Assembly (NCBI RefSeq): GCF_004310285.1
Contig: NZ_SISF01000028.1
Coordinates: 59,276 to 123,275 of the forward strand
Direction: 5' to 3'
Origin: Agrobacterium cavarae
GTDB lineage: Bacteria; Pseudomonadota; Alphaproteobacteria; Rhizobiales; Rhizobiaceae
Length of the DNA: 64,000 bases
In this document: positions 35,197-44,453 of the stretch, piece after piece
Numbering within the stretch: the first letter of the stretch is position 1
Layout: each line of letters starts with the position of its first letter
Program-made: the position numbers and the translations under genes
Notes under the pieces: generated by a model
Told to the model about the DNA's origin: nothing
What the model saw: only the letters and a program-made list of their open reading frames with translations
The model's database searches: none

Positions 35197-35222
35197 TTAT
35201 TGATTGACTGATCAATCAATAA
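35197..35222 (-). promoter_or_regulatory. BetI operator
   Basis: TTATTGATTGA (35197-35207) and TCAATCAATAA (35212-35222) are perfect 11-base inverted arms around CTGA, just upstream of betI. BetI sites in other bacteria are ATTGAnnnnnTCAAT-type dyads, so the assignment is strong. It probably overlaps the operon promoter. Confidence 0.85.
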
Positions 35223-35454
35223 AAAATGCGACGGGTTTTCACCTGATTTGCGCCATGTCAATGAGAGGATCGATCACGTGTTCGACACTCTTCGGGCTCT
35301 GAGTATTTTTAGCGGGAACCAAGAATAACTTCCCACGTTCTATTCGACCGCCGCCTTGCGATCCGCAGAATATGCACATGCTGCAAAGTGAGTTTACGAC
35401 GGCAAATGCGGCTGACGGGAAAAATCCCGCAGCTTGGTAATAGGGAGGACCACC

Positions 35455-35682
35455 ATGCCAGTGTTGACCGTATCGATCTCTCCGGAACAGGCCGCGAAGA
35501 TGCACGAAGCCGTGGCCTGCGGTGCCTACGCCTCCAGCAGCGAGGTCGTGCGAGCCGCGCTGAAGCTCTGGGCAGAGACACAGCAAAGAAACAAGGGCGG
35601 CTTCGTCGAGCGCCGCAAGATGGATAGCGAGGCCGTCAATGTGGCGGAGCTTTATGCCTTCCACAATACGCAGAGACGCTGA
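35455..35682 (+). CDS. Orphan ParD-type antitoxin-like protein
   Basis: A 75-residue ribbon-helix-helix protein: MPVLTVSISPEQAAKMHEAV, GAYASSSEVVRAALKLW is the ParD/CopG DNA-binding signature. The tail (QQRNKGGFVERRKMDSEAVNVAELYAFHNTQRR) is shorter than usual. GGGAGGA lies five bases before the ATG. No ParE reading frame follows in the 123 bases to the next gene, so the toxin appears to be lost or unlinked. It is divergent from betI. Confidence 0.82.
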   Translation: MPVLTVSISPEQAAKMHEAVACGAYASSSEVVRAALKLWAETQQRNKGGFVERRKMDSEAVNVAELYAFHNTQRR

Positions 35683-35805
35683 GCGACGTCCGCTTTGACG
35701 CCACCTGACCGGACATGAAACTGTCACCAAAGTTTCATCTGCCGTAAAGTTTTCATTGAGGAGTTCTCTCCACACTCCCGCCTAAAAACATAGGGTCGGG
35801 CAGGA

Positions 35806-37644
35806 TTGCTGCAGACGATCCTGCAATGGTGGAGAAAACGCGTGGTGTCGATAAGTGCCGAGCCAAATATCATAAGACGGTTTTCCAGCGGCCAGATGAT
35901 TTCCATGGCAAAGCTGGTGCTCGAATGCGCCTTCCAGCCGATCGTCGAAGCGACGACCGGCACGGTCTTCGGTTATGAATCTCTGATGCGCGGCTATGAC
36001 CGCATCGGCTTTTCCAATCCACTCGAACTTCTCGATCATGTCGAAGCGGACGGCCAGCTCATCGAACTGGAGAAGATGATTGCGAGCCGCGCACTCGCCA
36101 AATTTTCCACGCTTCCGGATTTGGCCTCGGCCACGCTGTTTCTCAACCTCGATGTCAGGCTCATTCCCCACGGCGACATCATTGTCGACAAGCTGCTGGA
36201 ACAATTGGCGCAGGCAAAGATCCCGCCCTCCTCCATCTGCTTCGAGCTGTCGGAACGCTTCGACAATACCAGCGTGCCGGAGTTCAGCACCCTCATCAAC
36301 CGCATGCGCAAGGAAGGCTTCAAGCTCGCCATCGACGATTTTGGCGTCGGCCACGGCGAGATGAAGCTGCTTTGCGATTTCGATGTCGATTATCTGAAAA
36401 TCGACCGCTACTTCATCCAGGATGTCGAGCGCAATCCGCGCAAGCGGCACATGGTCAAGAACATTGTCAACATCGCTCATGTGCTCGGCGTGCGCGTCAT
36501 TGCCGAAGGCATCGAGACGGAAGGGGAATTCCTCGCCTGCCGGGAGATGGGCGTCGATCTGGTCCAAGGCTGGTTCGTCTCTCGCCCAACGACTTTCGTC
36601 AAGGAATTGCAGACATCGTTTCCGCATCTGCAAATTCTCGGCGAAAACCGGCGCAACCGGCAGACGCTCGACGAGATCCTGATCCGTCGCCAGATCGAGC
36701 ATCTGCCCACCGTCTATGAGAACGACAGCATCGACAGCGTCTTCGAACTCTTCCGCCGCAATCCGGAGCAGGCTTTCTTTCCCGTTCTCAACGCCAATGG
36801 CGAACCGCGCGGGGTGATCAACGAGTATCACCTGAAGGAATACATCTATCAGCCCTTCGGCCGCGATCTCTTGAAGAACAAGGTCTATGAGCGGACGATC
36901 TCGCATTTCGTCGATCGCGCCCCGATCGTCGGGCTGGATGCGGATGCGGATCGGCTGATGAATATCTTCGCCAATATGGGCGGCAGTGCCTGCGTGATCC
37001 TCACCGAAAACATGCGCTATGTCGGCGTCGTCTCGGCCGCATCGCTGATCAAGGTCATCAACGAAAAGCAATTGAAGCTGGCGCAGGAACAAAACCCCCT
37101 GACGGCGCTTCCCGGCAACCGGGCGATCAGCGGCTTCATTGAGGAATCCTGCCGGGATAGCGATGAAGATCGCTTCTTCTGCTATTGCGACTTCGACAAC
37201 TTCAAACCCTTTAACGACAAATACGGTTTCCATGTCGGCGACCACGCGATCAGCCTGTTTTCGGCGCTGATGAAACGATACTTCTTCTCCGGCGATTGCT
37301 TCCTCGGCCATATCGGCGGCGACGATTTCTTCATTGGCGTTCGCGACTGGACGAAGGACGAGGTGACGGAAATTCTGGAGCGGTTGCTCAGCGATTTCCA
37401 CGACGATGTCATCTCGCTGTATTCGGAAGAAGATCGTCTCGCGGGACAGATCAAGGGCTTCGACCGCTTCGGCAACGAGCGGGAGTTTGCCCTTCTGCGT
37501 TGCTCCATCGGCGTCCTTCAACTGCCCAAGGGCATGTTGATCGGCAATCCCGAGGGTATCGGCGCCGAAATCGCCAACATCAAGAAGGCGGCCAAGGAAA
37601 GCGATGCCGGTCTCGTCATTTGCAGCCATGGCGAAATGAAATAA
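35806..37644 (+). CDS. EAL-CBS-GGDEF c-di-GMP protein
   Basis: A 612-residue cytosolic protein if the TTG at 35806 is used; ATG at 35896 is an alternative. The EAL domain (about 37-265) keeps the catalytic set with changes: GYESLMRG (EAL reads ESL), FLNLDVR, CFELSER, AIDDFGVGHGEMK, YLKIDRYF, VIAEGIETEGE, LVQGWFVSRP, so phosphodiesterase activity is likely. Two CBS motifs follow (about 290-420). The C-terminal GGDEF domain has GHIGGDDFFIG and no RxxD site, so it may bind GTP rather than make c-di-GMP. CBS domains suggest adenine nucleotide control. This EAL-first, GGDEF-last order is the reverse of the common fusion. Confidence 0.9.
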   Translation: MLQTILQWWRKRVVSISAEPNIIRRFSSGQMISMAKLVLECAFQPIVEATTGTVFGYESLMRGYDRIGFSNPLELLDHVEADGQLIELEKMIASRALAKFSTLPDLASATLFLNLDVRLIPHGDIIVDKLLEQLAQAKIPPSSICFELSERFDNTSVPEFSTLINRMRKEGFKLAIDDFGVGHGEMKLLCDFDVDYLKIDRYFIQDVERNPRKRHMVKNIVNIAHVLGVRVIAEGIETEGEFLACREMGVDLVQGWFVSRPTTFVKELQTSFPHLQILGENRRNRQTLDEILIRRQIEHLPTVYENDSIDSVFELFRRNPEQAFFPVLNANGEPRGVINEYHLKEYIYQPFGRDLLKNKVYERTISHFVDRAPIVGLDADADRLMNIFANMGGSACVILTENMRYVGVVSAASLIKVINEKQLKLAQEQNPLTALPGNRAISGFIEESCRDSDEDRFFCYCDFDNFKPFNDKYGFHVGDHAISLFSALMKRYFFSGDCFLGHIGGDDFFIGVRDWTKDEVTEILERLLSDFHDDVISLYSEEDRLAGQIKGFDRFGNEREFALLRCSIGVLQLPKGMLIGNPEGIGAEIANIKKAAKESDAGLVICSHGEMK

Positions 37645-37728
37645 GGGGAGCGGCATTACGCCTTCTTTCATAAGCCACACGGGTCACCTAAGTTTAGCGG
37701 ACGTAAGAAAGCTTTGAGGAGGCCACCC

Positions 37729-38733
37729 GTGTCACTGCCGTCCACCATGCGTTTTGTCGATCTGCCGAGCTTTGGCGGACCTGAGGTCATGACGTTTTCA
37801 AACGGGCCTTTGCCCTCACCCAAGGCCGGGGAACTTTTAGTCAAGGTTCACGCAGCAGGGATCAACCGACCGGATGTGGCGCAGCGTCAGGGAAACTATC
37901 CCGCGCCGAAAGACGCAAGCCCGGTTCTCGGTCTTGAAGTCGCCGGTGAAGTCGTCGCGCTCGGTGAAGGCGTCAGCGATTTCCAAGTTGGCGACCGGGT
38001 CTGCGCGCTTGCCAATGGCGGAGGCTATGCCGAATATTGCGTCGTGCCCGCTGGCCAGGCCCTGCCCTTCCCCAAAGGTTATGATGCGGTGAAGGCGGCA
38101 GCGGTGCCCGAAACCTTCTTCACCGTGTGGGCCAACCTTTTCCAGATGGCGGGCCTGACGGAAGGCGAAAGTGTTCTGATCCATGGCGGTAGCAGCGGTA
38201 TCGGCACCACGGCAATCCAGCTTGCAAAGGCCTTTGGTGCCGAGGTCTACACCACGGCAGGCTCGAAGGAGAAATGTGACGCCTGCGAGACGCTTGGCGC
38301 CAAACGAGCGATCAACTACAAACAAGAGGACTTCGCCGCCGTCATCAAGGACGCGACAGGCGGTAAGGGCGTGGATGTCATTCTCGACATGATCGGCGCA
38401 TCCTACTTTGAAAAAAACATCGCCTCGCTTGCCAAGGATGGCTGCCTGTCCATGATCGCCTTTCTGGGCGGTACGATTGCCGAGAAGGTGGACTTACGCC
38501 CCATCATGGTCAAGCGCCTCACCGTCACCGGCTCCACCATGCGGCCACGCACGGCTGACGAGAAACGCGCCATTCGCGATGAACTCGTCGAGCAGGTCTG
38601 GCCGCTACTGGAAGCCGGCAAGGTGGCACCTGTCATTCATGACGTGATCGACTTCGATCAGGTCTCGGAAGGCCATCGGCTGATGGAAAGCAGCAGCCAT
38701 ATCGGCAAGATCGTGATGCGTATCAGCGAGTAA
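37729..38733 (+). CDS. NAD(P)H quinone oxidoreductase, QOR/PIG3 type
   Basis: A 334-residue zinc-free medium-chain dehydrogenase. [25 protein letters not shown] starts the family fold. The NADPH site is [33 protein letters not shown] (GGxxGIG), and [17 protein letters not shown] follows. No structural zinc cysteines are present. The GTG at 37729 is chosen because a full AGGAGG lies six bases upstream; ATG at 37747 lacks one. It reduces quinones or enones with NADPH. It is convergent with cysA, separated by repeat copy B and a small transcript candidate. Confidence 0.9.
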   Translation: MSLPSTMRFVDLPSFGGPEVMTFSNGPLPSPKAGELLVKVHAAGINRPDVAQRQGNYPAPKDASPVLGLEVAGEVVALGEGVSDFQVGDRVCALANGGGYAEYCVVPAGQALPFPKGYDAVKAAAVPETFFTVWANLFQMAGLTEGESVLIHGGSSGIGTTAIQLAKAFGAEVYTTAGSKEKCDACETLGAKRAINYKQEDFAAVIKDATGGKGVDVILDMIGASYFEKNIASLAKDGCLSMIAFLGGTIAEKVDLRPIMVKRLTVTGSTMRPRTADEKRAIRDELVEQVWPLLEAGKVAPVIHDVIDFDQVSEGHRLMESSSHIGKIVMRISE

Positions 38734-38805
38734 GATCAGAGACTTGAGATTGGCGGCGGCGGGCTCGGGCAGCCTTTCCGGCGCCGCACTGCCGTTTGCG
38801 GCCTA

Positions 38806-38905
38806 CAGCATCGGCCCGACAATCGGAGTCGATTCTCGGAAAGCACGATGCGTAGATCAAAAAAGATAGAGCGTCCTTTGCGCGTCCAATAGGACGCACG
38901 GCGCT
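38806..38905 (-). repeat. Dispersed ~100-bp repeat, copy B (full)
   Basis: Reverse complement of the unit also seen at 7574-7670. It runs from CAGCATCGGCCCGAC through CGATTCTCGGAAAGCACGATG to GAGCGTCC...GGACGCACGGCGCT. It lies in the 458-base gap (38734-39191) between convergent qor and cysA. The stem half GCGTCC/GGACGC is intact. Confidence 0.75.
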
Positions 38906-39016
38906 TCATCTCGGCTTGTTCGGCTTACGGCATCGATATAAGCGCGCCCTCTTGCAATCGGCGCGAATCGGATTACCTTCATCCTATGTTCAACGTAGAG
39001 AAAGGAAGGTGATCCA

Positions 39017-39091
39017 ATGTCTAATGAGATTTCGGTCTTGGCAGCAGGCAATGGAAAGGATTTGATTTTGACGAGGCAGCCCTCGGCCTGA
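39017..39091 (+). CDS. Candidate 24-residue peptide in an intergenic transcript
   Basis: ATG at 39017 is preceded by AAGGAAGGTGATCC, a strong ribosome-binding sequence, and the frame gives MSNEISVLAAGNG followed by KDLILTRQPSA and a TGA. No known family is recognised. A strong hairpin follows 62 bases later (39154-39180). There is no plus-strand gene downstream, so it is not a leader peptide of anything nearby; a free-standing small mRNA or dual-function sRNA is possible. It may be fortuitous. Confidence 0.45.
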   Translation: MSNEISVLAAGNGKDLILTRQPSA

Positions 39092-39153
39092 TCCGCCTTC
39101 CCTTCGAAGCGTTGCAAAACGTTTCGGGTCTGAGACAATGACCAAACTCATGG

Positions 39154-39180
39154 AAGGGCCGCTCGAAGCGGCCCTTTTCC
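39154..39180 (+). terminator. Intrinsic terminator of the intergenic transcript
   Basis: AAGGGCCGCT (39154-39163) pairs perfectly with AGCGGCCCTT (39167-39176) around CGA, followed by TTCCTTTTCC. It sits 12-20 bases before the convergent cysA stop and may also serve cysA from the other side. Confidence 0.75.
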
Positions 39181-39191
39181 TTTTCCACCTT

Positions 39192-40229
39192 TTACGTTCT
39201 GAAAACCCGCCAGCGGGTGGGACGAAAGCGCACGTCGTTACCGACGGACACAGAGGCATCCAGTGGCACCTCGATTTCGAGATGATAGGGCTCATGCCCA
39301 TTATTGGCGATATCAATTTCGGCAATGCGCGTACCGGCCAGGCGGCGACAGGTGGTCACCTTCCCGTAAAGTGCGTCTCGCTCATTCGTCAGCACCACAT
39401 CTTCCGGACGGAAGAACAGGTCGCCCTCCCCATCTCCGGTCTCAGCGAGGCCGATGCTCTCTCCCTGAAACACGACTTGGCCGTTCTGGATCTTGACCGG
39501 AAGGTTGGACGATTCGCCAATGAAGGAGAAGACGAAGGGGGAATTTGGCGTGTCATAGACATCATCCGCCGTTCCGACCTGTTCGATCTTGCCTTGGCTC
39601 ATCACCACCACGCGGTCTGCCAGTTCCAGGGCCTCCTCCTGGTCATGGGTGACGAAGACCGTCGTGTGGCCGGTGCGATCGTGAAATTCGCGAAGCCAAC
39701 GACGAAGCTCCTTGCGCACCTTGGCATCCAGCGCACCGAAAGGTTCGTCCAAAAGCAGTACCCGGGGTTCAATGGCGACGGCACGAGCGAGCGCAACACG
39801 CTGGCGCTGGCCGCCGGACAACTGGTTGGGATAGCGCTTTTCCAGCCCGGACAGATGCACCATGTCCAAAAGGTCCGAGACGCGTTTGCGGATTTCCGCC
39901 TTGGCCGGTCGTGTTGCAGAGGGTCGCACCTTCAGGCCGAAGGCGATGTTTTCCGCCACCGTCATGTGACGAAACAGCGCGTAATGCTGGAAAACGAAGC
40001 CGACATTGCGCTCCTGGACGGAACGGTGGGAGGCATCCTCGTCGCCAAAGAAAATCTGGCCGGCCGTCGGCTGCTCAAGACCCGCGATCAGGCGCAGAAG
40101 CGTCGTCTTGCCGGAGCCGGAAGGGCCCAGCAGTGCAATCAACTCGCCGGAGCGGATGTTGAGCGACACGTCGTTCAACGCTGGAAAGCGATCAAACTGC
40201 TTGGTGATGCCGGAAACTTTCACTTCCAT
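39192..40229 (-). CDS. cysA: Sulfate/thiosulfate ABC transporter ATPase
   Basis: A 345-residue ABC ATPase that powers sulfate import. Walker [10 protein letters not shown] is at about 34-42, the signature LSGGQRQR near 135, Walker [13 protein letters not shown] near 155, and the switch His in [12 protein letters not shown]-terminal regulatory TOBE-like domain ([11 protein letters not shown]...) follows residue 240. The ATG at 40229 has AAGGG eight bases upstream. It is the last gene of sbp-cysT-cysW-cysA, 11 bases after cysW. Confidence 0.95.
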   Translation of the reverse strand: MEVKVSGITKQFDRFPALNDVSLNIRSGELIALLGPSGSGKTTLLRLIAGLEQPTAGQIFFGDEDASHRSVQERNVGFVFQHYALFRHMTVAENIAFGLKVRPSATRPAKAEIRKRVSDLLDMVHLSGLEKRYPNQLSGGQRQRVALARAVAIEPRVLLLDEPFGALDAKVRKELRRWLREFHDRTGHTTVFVTHDQEEALELADRVVVMSQGKIEQVGTADDVYDTPNSPFVFSFIGESSNLPVKIQNGQVVFQGESIGLAETGDGEGDLFFRPEDVVLTNERDALYGKVTTCRRLAGTRIAEIDIANNGHEPYHLEIEVPLDASVSVGNDVRFRPTRWRVFRT

Positions 40230-40240
40230 GAATATGCCCT

Positions 40241-41113
40241 TCAATGCTTGCCGGCAGCGTTGCCCGCGCCAAAGCGTATTTCGAGAATGGTTTTGAGTAC
40301 AAGGGTGACGAGCGCCAGTCCCGCCAGCAGTGTGGCCACCGCAAAAGCGGCGCCCATATTGTACTCGTTGTAAAGAATTTCGATATGCAGCGGCATGGTA
40401 TTGGTTTCGCCGCGAATATGACCCGACACCACTGAAACGGCACCGAATTCGCCCATGGCGCGGGCGTTACACAGAAGCACGCCGTAGAGTAAACCCCATT
40501 TGATGTTGGGCAAGGTGACATACCAGAAGGTCTGCCAGCCAGAGGCACCAAGCGAAATCGCGGCCTCCTCGTCGCCGGTTCCCTGATCCTGCATGAGAGG
40601 GATCAGTTCGCGGGCAACGAAGGGGAACGTGACGAAAATGGTCGCAAGGACGATGCCCGGCACGGCGAAGAGGACCTCGATGCCATAGCTCTTCAGCCAG
40701 GGCCCGAGCACGCTGTGGGACGAAAACAGGATGACGTAGACGAGACCGGAAATCACCGGCGAAATCGAGAATGGCAGGTCGATCAAGGTGATGAGGAAGG
40801 CCTTGCCCTTGAACTCGAACTTGGCGATAGCCCAGGCTGCTGCCACGCCAAAGATCAGATTGAGTGGAACCGAGATGACGGCGACCAGAAGCGTCAGGCG
40901 GATGGAGGCAAGCGCATCCGGCTCTACGATCGCCTCCCAGAAGGATTCCAAGCCTTTACGGAAGGCTTCGACGAAAACGGCCACCAGAGGCAGCACGAGA
41001 AACAGCGCCAAAAACAGGAAGACGACAAGAAAAAGGGCAAGCTTTGCTGGCAGTCCCTCGCTTGCCGGATCGCGGAACGGCCTCGCGGGAAGGGTTTGAG
41101 CTTTATCAGGCAT
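40241..41113 (-). CDS. cysW: Sulfate ABC transporter permease CysW
   Basis: A 290-residue inner-membrane permease with six predicted helices. The EAA loop is [34 protein letters not shown], which contacts Cys[36 protein letters not shown] is typical of CysW. The ATG at 41113 (MPDKAQ) has AGAGG seven bases upstream; ATG at 41119 is too close to that site. It overlaps the cysT end by eight bases, implying translational coupling. Confidence 0.95.
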   Translation of the reverse strand: MPDKAQTLPARPFRDPASEGLPAKLALFLVVFLFLALFLVLPLVAVFVEAFRKGLESFWEAIVEPDALASIRLTLLVAVISVPLNLIFGVAAAWAIAKFEFKGKAFLITLIDLPFSISPVISGLVYVILFSSHSVLGPWLKSYGIEVLFAVPGIVLATIFVTFPFVARELIPLMQDQGTGDEEAAISLGASGWQTFWYVTLPNIKWGLLYGVLLCNARAMGEFGAVSVVSGHIRGETNTMPLHIEILYNEYNMGAAFAVATLLAGLALVTLVLKTILEIRFGAGNAAGKH

Positions 41114-41963
41114 AACCATACCTCTTACGGCTCCAGGCCTGAATGAGATTGATGACGAAGAGCATCGCAAAGGAGATGATCAGCATGATGGTGGCGATGC
41201 CGGTCGCGCCCGCATAGTTGAATTCCTCAAGCCGGATGACGATCAGGAGCGGAGCGATTTCCGATACATAGGGGATGTTGCCGGCAATGAAGATGACGGA
41301 GCCATATTCCCCGACGCCGCGGGCAAAGGCGAGCGCGAAACCCGTGAGGATGGCGGGAACGAGGCCCGGCAGCAGAATGCGGGTGATCGTCTGGAAACGG
41401 TTGGCACCGAGCGTCGCTGCAACCTCCTCAACCTGCCGGTCGATTTCTTCCATGACGGGCTGCACCGTGCGCACGACGAAGGGCAGGCCGATGAAGATCA
41501 GGGCAATGACGATGCCGATCGGCGTGAAGGCGATCTTGATGCCGAGCGGTTCGAACAGCGAACCGATCCAGCCGCGATTGGAGTAGAGCGTCGTCAGCGA
41601 AATGCCGGCAACCGCAGTCGGCAGCGCAAAGGGAAGATCCACGATCGCATCGACAAAGCGGCGCCCCGGAAAGCGATAGCGGACCAGAACCCAGGCGATG
41701 ATGACGCCGAAAAAGGCGTTGACGAGTGCTGCAATGAAGGCCGTGCCGAAACTGACACGAAGCGCGTTCAAGGTTCTACGATCGGTGGCAATAGCGACGA
41801 ACTCGGCAAATCCGAGATGGGCGGTGGACCAGATAAGGCCACCGAGGGGAATGAGAATAATAAGAAAGAGATAGGTAATCGTGTAACCGAGCGTCAGGCC
41901 GAAACCTGGCAAGACGCTAGACTGACGCCACTTCCATCCGCTTTGCGATGGGGTATTGCTCAT
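41106..41963 (-). CDS. cysT: Sulfate ABC transporter permease CysT (CysU)
   Basis: A 285-residue inner-membrane permease, partner of CysW. The EAA loop reads [58 protein letters not shown] and [29 protein letters not shown] are CysT-specific. It comes 130 bases after sbp and overlaps cysW by eight bases. The 130-base gap after sbp might hold an mRNA-processing or attenuation element, but no hairpin was obvious. Confidence 0.95.
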   Translation of the reverse strand: MSNTPSQSGWKWRQSSVLPGFGLTLGYTITYLFLIILIPLGGLIWSTAHLGFAEFVAIATDRRTLNALRVSFGTAFIAALVNAFFGVIIAWVLVRYRFPGRRFVDAIVDLPFALPTAVAGISLTTLYSNRGWIGSLFEPLGIKIAFTPIGIVIALIFIGLPFVVRTVQPVMEEIDRQVEEVAATLGANRFQTITRILLPGLVPAILTGFALAFARGVGEYGSVIFIAGNIPYVSEIAPLLIVIRLEEFNYAGATGIATIMLIISFAMLFVINLIQAWSRKRYGYA

Positions 41964-42093
41964 CGATGCTCCGGGTAAACGAATGGCTTGAACCAGCCAT
42001 CATACGCGCTTTCGACCGGCGGTGAAGCCAGTCGATCCATTCTGCTCCACGCCGGGCGGCGCTTGGCCACCCGGACGTTCGCACATCATCCAC

Positions 42094-43119
42094 TTACTGG
42101 GCGGGCTTGTAAATCTGGTCGAAGATGCCGCCATCGCCGAAATGCTCCGGCTGCGCCTTGGCCCATCCGCCAAAGATCGGATCGTCGATCGTGACGAGCT
42201 TGATATCCGGCAGTTGCTTCAAGAGATCCTTGGAGACGACAGATGGGTTGCTTGGGCGATAGAAGTGCTTGGCCGCAATATTCTGACCCTCGTCGGAGTA
42301 GAGATATTGGAGATAGGCCTCTGCCACCTTGCGCGTACCCTTGGCATCGACATTGGCGTCAACCACGGCAACCGGCGGTTCCGCCAGGATCGAGATCGGC
42401 GGGACGACGATATCGAAGGCATTTTCGCCAAATTCCTGGCCCGCAAGATAGGCCTCGTTTTCCCAGGCGAGCAGAACGTCACCGATCTGACGCTGTGCGA
42501 AGGTGACGGTCGAACCGCGAGCACCGGTATCGAGCACCGGAGCGCGTTTGTAGAGATCGCCGACATAGGCCTTGATCTTTTCCTGGTCGCCCTTGAATTC
42601 TTCATTCGCCCAGGCCCAGGCCGCGAGATAGTTCCAGCGTGCGCCACCCGACGTCTTGGGGTTTGGCGTGACGATCTGCACATCGCCCTTCACCAGATCA
42701 CCCCAGTTGTGGATGCCCTTCGGATTGCCCTTGCGGACGAGGAAGACGATGGTGGACGTATAGGGCGAGGAATTATGCGGCAGGCGGGTGCGCCAATCGG
42801 GATTGATCTTGCCGCTGTTTTTGACGATGGCGTCGATATCGCTCTGGAGCGCCAGCGTGACGACATCGGCTTCGAGTCCGTCGATGACCGAGCGGGCCTG
42901 CTTGCCCGAGCCGCCATGCGACTGCTGGATGCTGACATCCTCACCCGTATCGGCCTTCCACTTCTTGGCGAAGGCCTCGTTGAAATCCTTGTAAAGCTCG
43001 CGCGTCGGATCGTAGGACACGTTCAAGAGCTTTGTGTCGGCCAGTGCCGGCCCGACTGCACCCAATGTGACTGACAGGCTGAGCGCAATGGCGCTGAGGC
43101 TGGAAAGAAATTTCGACAT
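42094..43119 (-). CDS. sbp: Periplasmic sulfate-binding protein
   Basis: A 341-residue substrate-binding protein. A Sec signal peptide ([24 protein letters not shown]) ends near residue 27. Sulfate-site segments are [45 protein letters not shown], and [23 protein letters not shown] lies five bases before the ATG at 43119; upstream in-frame starts lack one. It delivers sulfate or thiosulfate to CysTWA. It is first in the uptake operon and divergent from cysH across 534 bases. Confidence 0.95.
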   Translation of the reverse strand: MSKFLSSLSAIALSLSVTLGAVGPALADTKLLNVSYDPTRELYKDFNEAFAKKWKADTGEDVSIQQSHGGSGKQARSVIDGLEADVVTLALQSDIDAIVKNSGKINPDWRTRLPHNSSPYTSTIVFLVRKGNPKGIHNWGDLVKGDVQIVTPNPKTSGGARWNYLAAWAWANEEFKGDQEKIKAYVGDLYKRAPVLDTGARGSTVTFAQRQIGDVLLAWENEAYLAGQEFGENAFDIVVPPISILAEPPVAVVDANVDAKGTRKVAEAYLQYLYSDEGQNIAAKHFYRPSNPSVVSKDLLKQLPDIKLVTIDDPIFGGWAKAQPEHFGDGGIFDQIYKPAQ

Positions 43120-43653
43120 CACTACCCTCCTGGATGCGTACGGCTTCACAGTAGCGTTTAAGAACTTACGGTCAATCAGCTGCGATTTATTCGCAAAAGT
43201 GTTTCCCTGTGGCATGCTATGGCAATAAGAAAAACGCCGCGATGCGAAAGATCGACGCAACAACTCATGCGCGGAGATCCCTCAACGCGCAAAACCAGTT
43301 CGCAATCTTGCTCTCTTTGACGACTTCTTGCACGAAAAAATTATGTTACCGGAATGGTATTGCGCGAAAATGGACTGGTTTCCGACGCCCTCGCACAAAA
43401 GAATGATAACCGTGCGCAGCAATATTCTACAAAAATTACAGAAAATATCTTGATCCTCTTGCAATTCGAGACGGTTGAGGTTTTATTGCCAGGATTGGTT
43501 TGGGAGCTATCTTGTCCTCTTGGGAGTCTTTTGCGCGTAACGTCGTCGCAGGAGAGATATTTGCTCGCGAGCGACCGAGAGAAGCACGCGCGTTTCTGTA
43601 AAAGATGACGCCTTTCGAAGATTATCGAGACAGTAAAGTTTCGGAATCGAGAA
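43120..43653. other. Divergent sulfur-assimilation control region
   Basis: 534 bases between sbp and cysH with no supported gene. Besides the sbp promoter candidate, a plus-strand TTGCCA-16-TATCTT pair (43486-43513) could start cysH with a leader of roughly 130 bases. A perfect GCTCGCGAGC palindrome lies at 43563-43572. No recognised riboswitch consensus was found by eye. A shared regulator site is expected but cannot be named. Confidence 0.4.
43148..43175 (-). promoter_or_regulatory. Candidate promoter of sbp-cysTWA
   Basis: On the minus strand TTGACC (43170-43175) and TACTGT (43148-43153) are spaced by 16 bases, ending 29 bases before the sbp start. A good sigma-70-like match, unproven. 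Confidence 0.4.
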
Positions 43654-44421
43654 ATGACGATCAACACGCCTCCGCAGACCCTTTCCCTACAGGATGTGAG
43701 CTCGCTCGATGCGACCTTGAAGGATTTTTCCCTCGCGGAGAGACTGGCCCTCGTCGCGGGTCTTGGATCGCGTTCAGTCTTTACGACCAGCCTCGGCATC
43801 GAAGATCAGGTGATCACCGCAGCGATCGGCACGCATCGCCTGCCAATCGACGTGGCGACGCTTGAGACCGGGCGTCTCTTTGCCGAAACCGTCCGCCTGA
43901 TCGAAGAGACTGAAGATCGGTATGGGATCACCATCACCCGTTTCTATCCAGAACAGGATGACATCGACGCCTATGCCGAGAAATACGGGCTGAACGGCTT
44001 CTACGAAAGCGTGGAAGCGCGTCACGCCTGCTGCCATGTGCGCAAGCTCATTCCCCTTGCCAAAGCGCTTGAAGGCGCGGGTTTCTGGATAACCGGCCTG
44101 CGCCGGGGGCAATCAGGCAATCGAGCCTCCACGCCATTTGCCGAGTATGATGCCGAGCGCAACCTCATCAAGATCAACCCGCTTGCGGACTGGGACATCG
44201 ATGCGATCAAGGCCCATGTCGCGGCGGAGAATATTCCCGTCAATCCTCTCCATGCACGCGGGTACCCGTCTATCGGTTGTGAGCCCTGTACCCGCGCCAT
44301 CAAGCCCGGCGAACCAGAGCGTGCCGGTCGCTGGTGGTGGGAAAATGACGAGAAGCGCGAATGCGGTCTGCATGTGGCCGAAGCCGCGCAAAGCTCGATC
44401 AGTCCCGCCCCACAAAACTAA
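43654..44421 (+). CDS. cysH: Assimilatory adenylylsulfate (APS) reductase
   Basis: A 255-residue enzyme reducing APS to sulfite and AMP with thioredoxin. The two cysteine pairs that bind a [4Fe-4S] cluster are present: [10 protein letters not shown] (about 126-135) and [10 protein letters not shown] (about 206-215). This cluster separates APS reductases from E. coli-type PAPS reductase. The usual catalytic ECGLH is present near the C-terminus ([10 protein letters not shown]). It is first of cysH-cysD-cysN; there is therefore no need for APS kinase, and none is in the window. Confidence 0.95.
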   Translation: MTINTPPQTLSLQDVSSLDATLKDFSLAERLALVAGLGSRSVFTTSLGIEDQVITAAIGTHRLPIDVATLETGRLFAETVRLIEETEDRYGITITRFYPEQDDIDAYAEKYGLNGFYESVEARHACCHVRKLIPLAKALEGAGFWITGLRRGQSGNRASTPFAEYDAERNLIKINPLADWDIDAIKAHVAAENIPVNPLHARGYPSIGCEPCTRAIKPGEPERAGRWWWENDEKRECGLHVAEAAQSSISPAPQN

Positions 44422-44453
44422 CAGTTCAATTCAGTACATTGCCGGAGTTTAAA

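Noticed and set aside
35782..37680. A 632-codon open frame on the minus strand opposite the EAL-CBS-GGDEF gene
   Set aside because: It is the mirror of a highly coding plus-strand frame with clear domain motifs; the minus-strand product shows no family signature and has biased His/Asp/Arg composition typical of shadow frames.
43354..43608. 84-codon frame in the sbp-cysH gap
   Set aside because: No start site, no family resemblance and AT-rich codons; more likely leader or promoter sequence.
43120..43653. SAM or other known riboswitch in front of cysH
   Set aside because: No recognisable SAM-II or cobalamin core could be found by eye; a covariance-model search would be needed to claim one.
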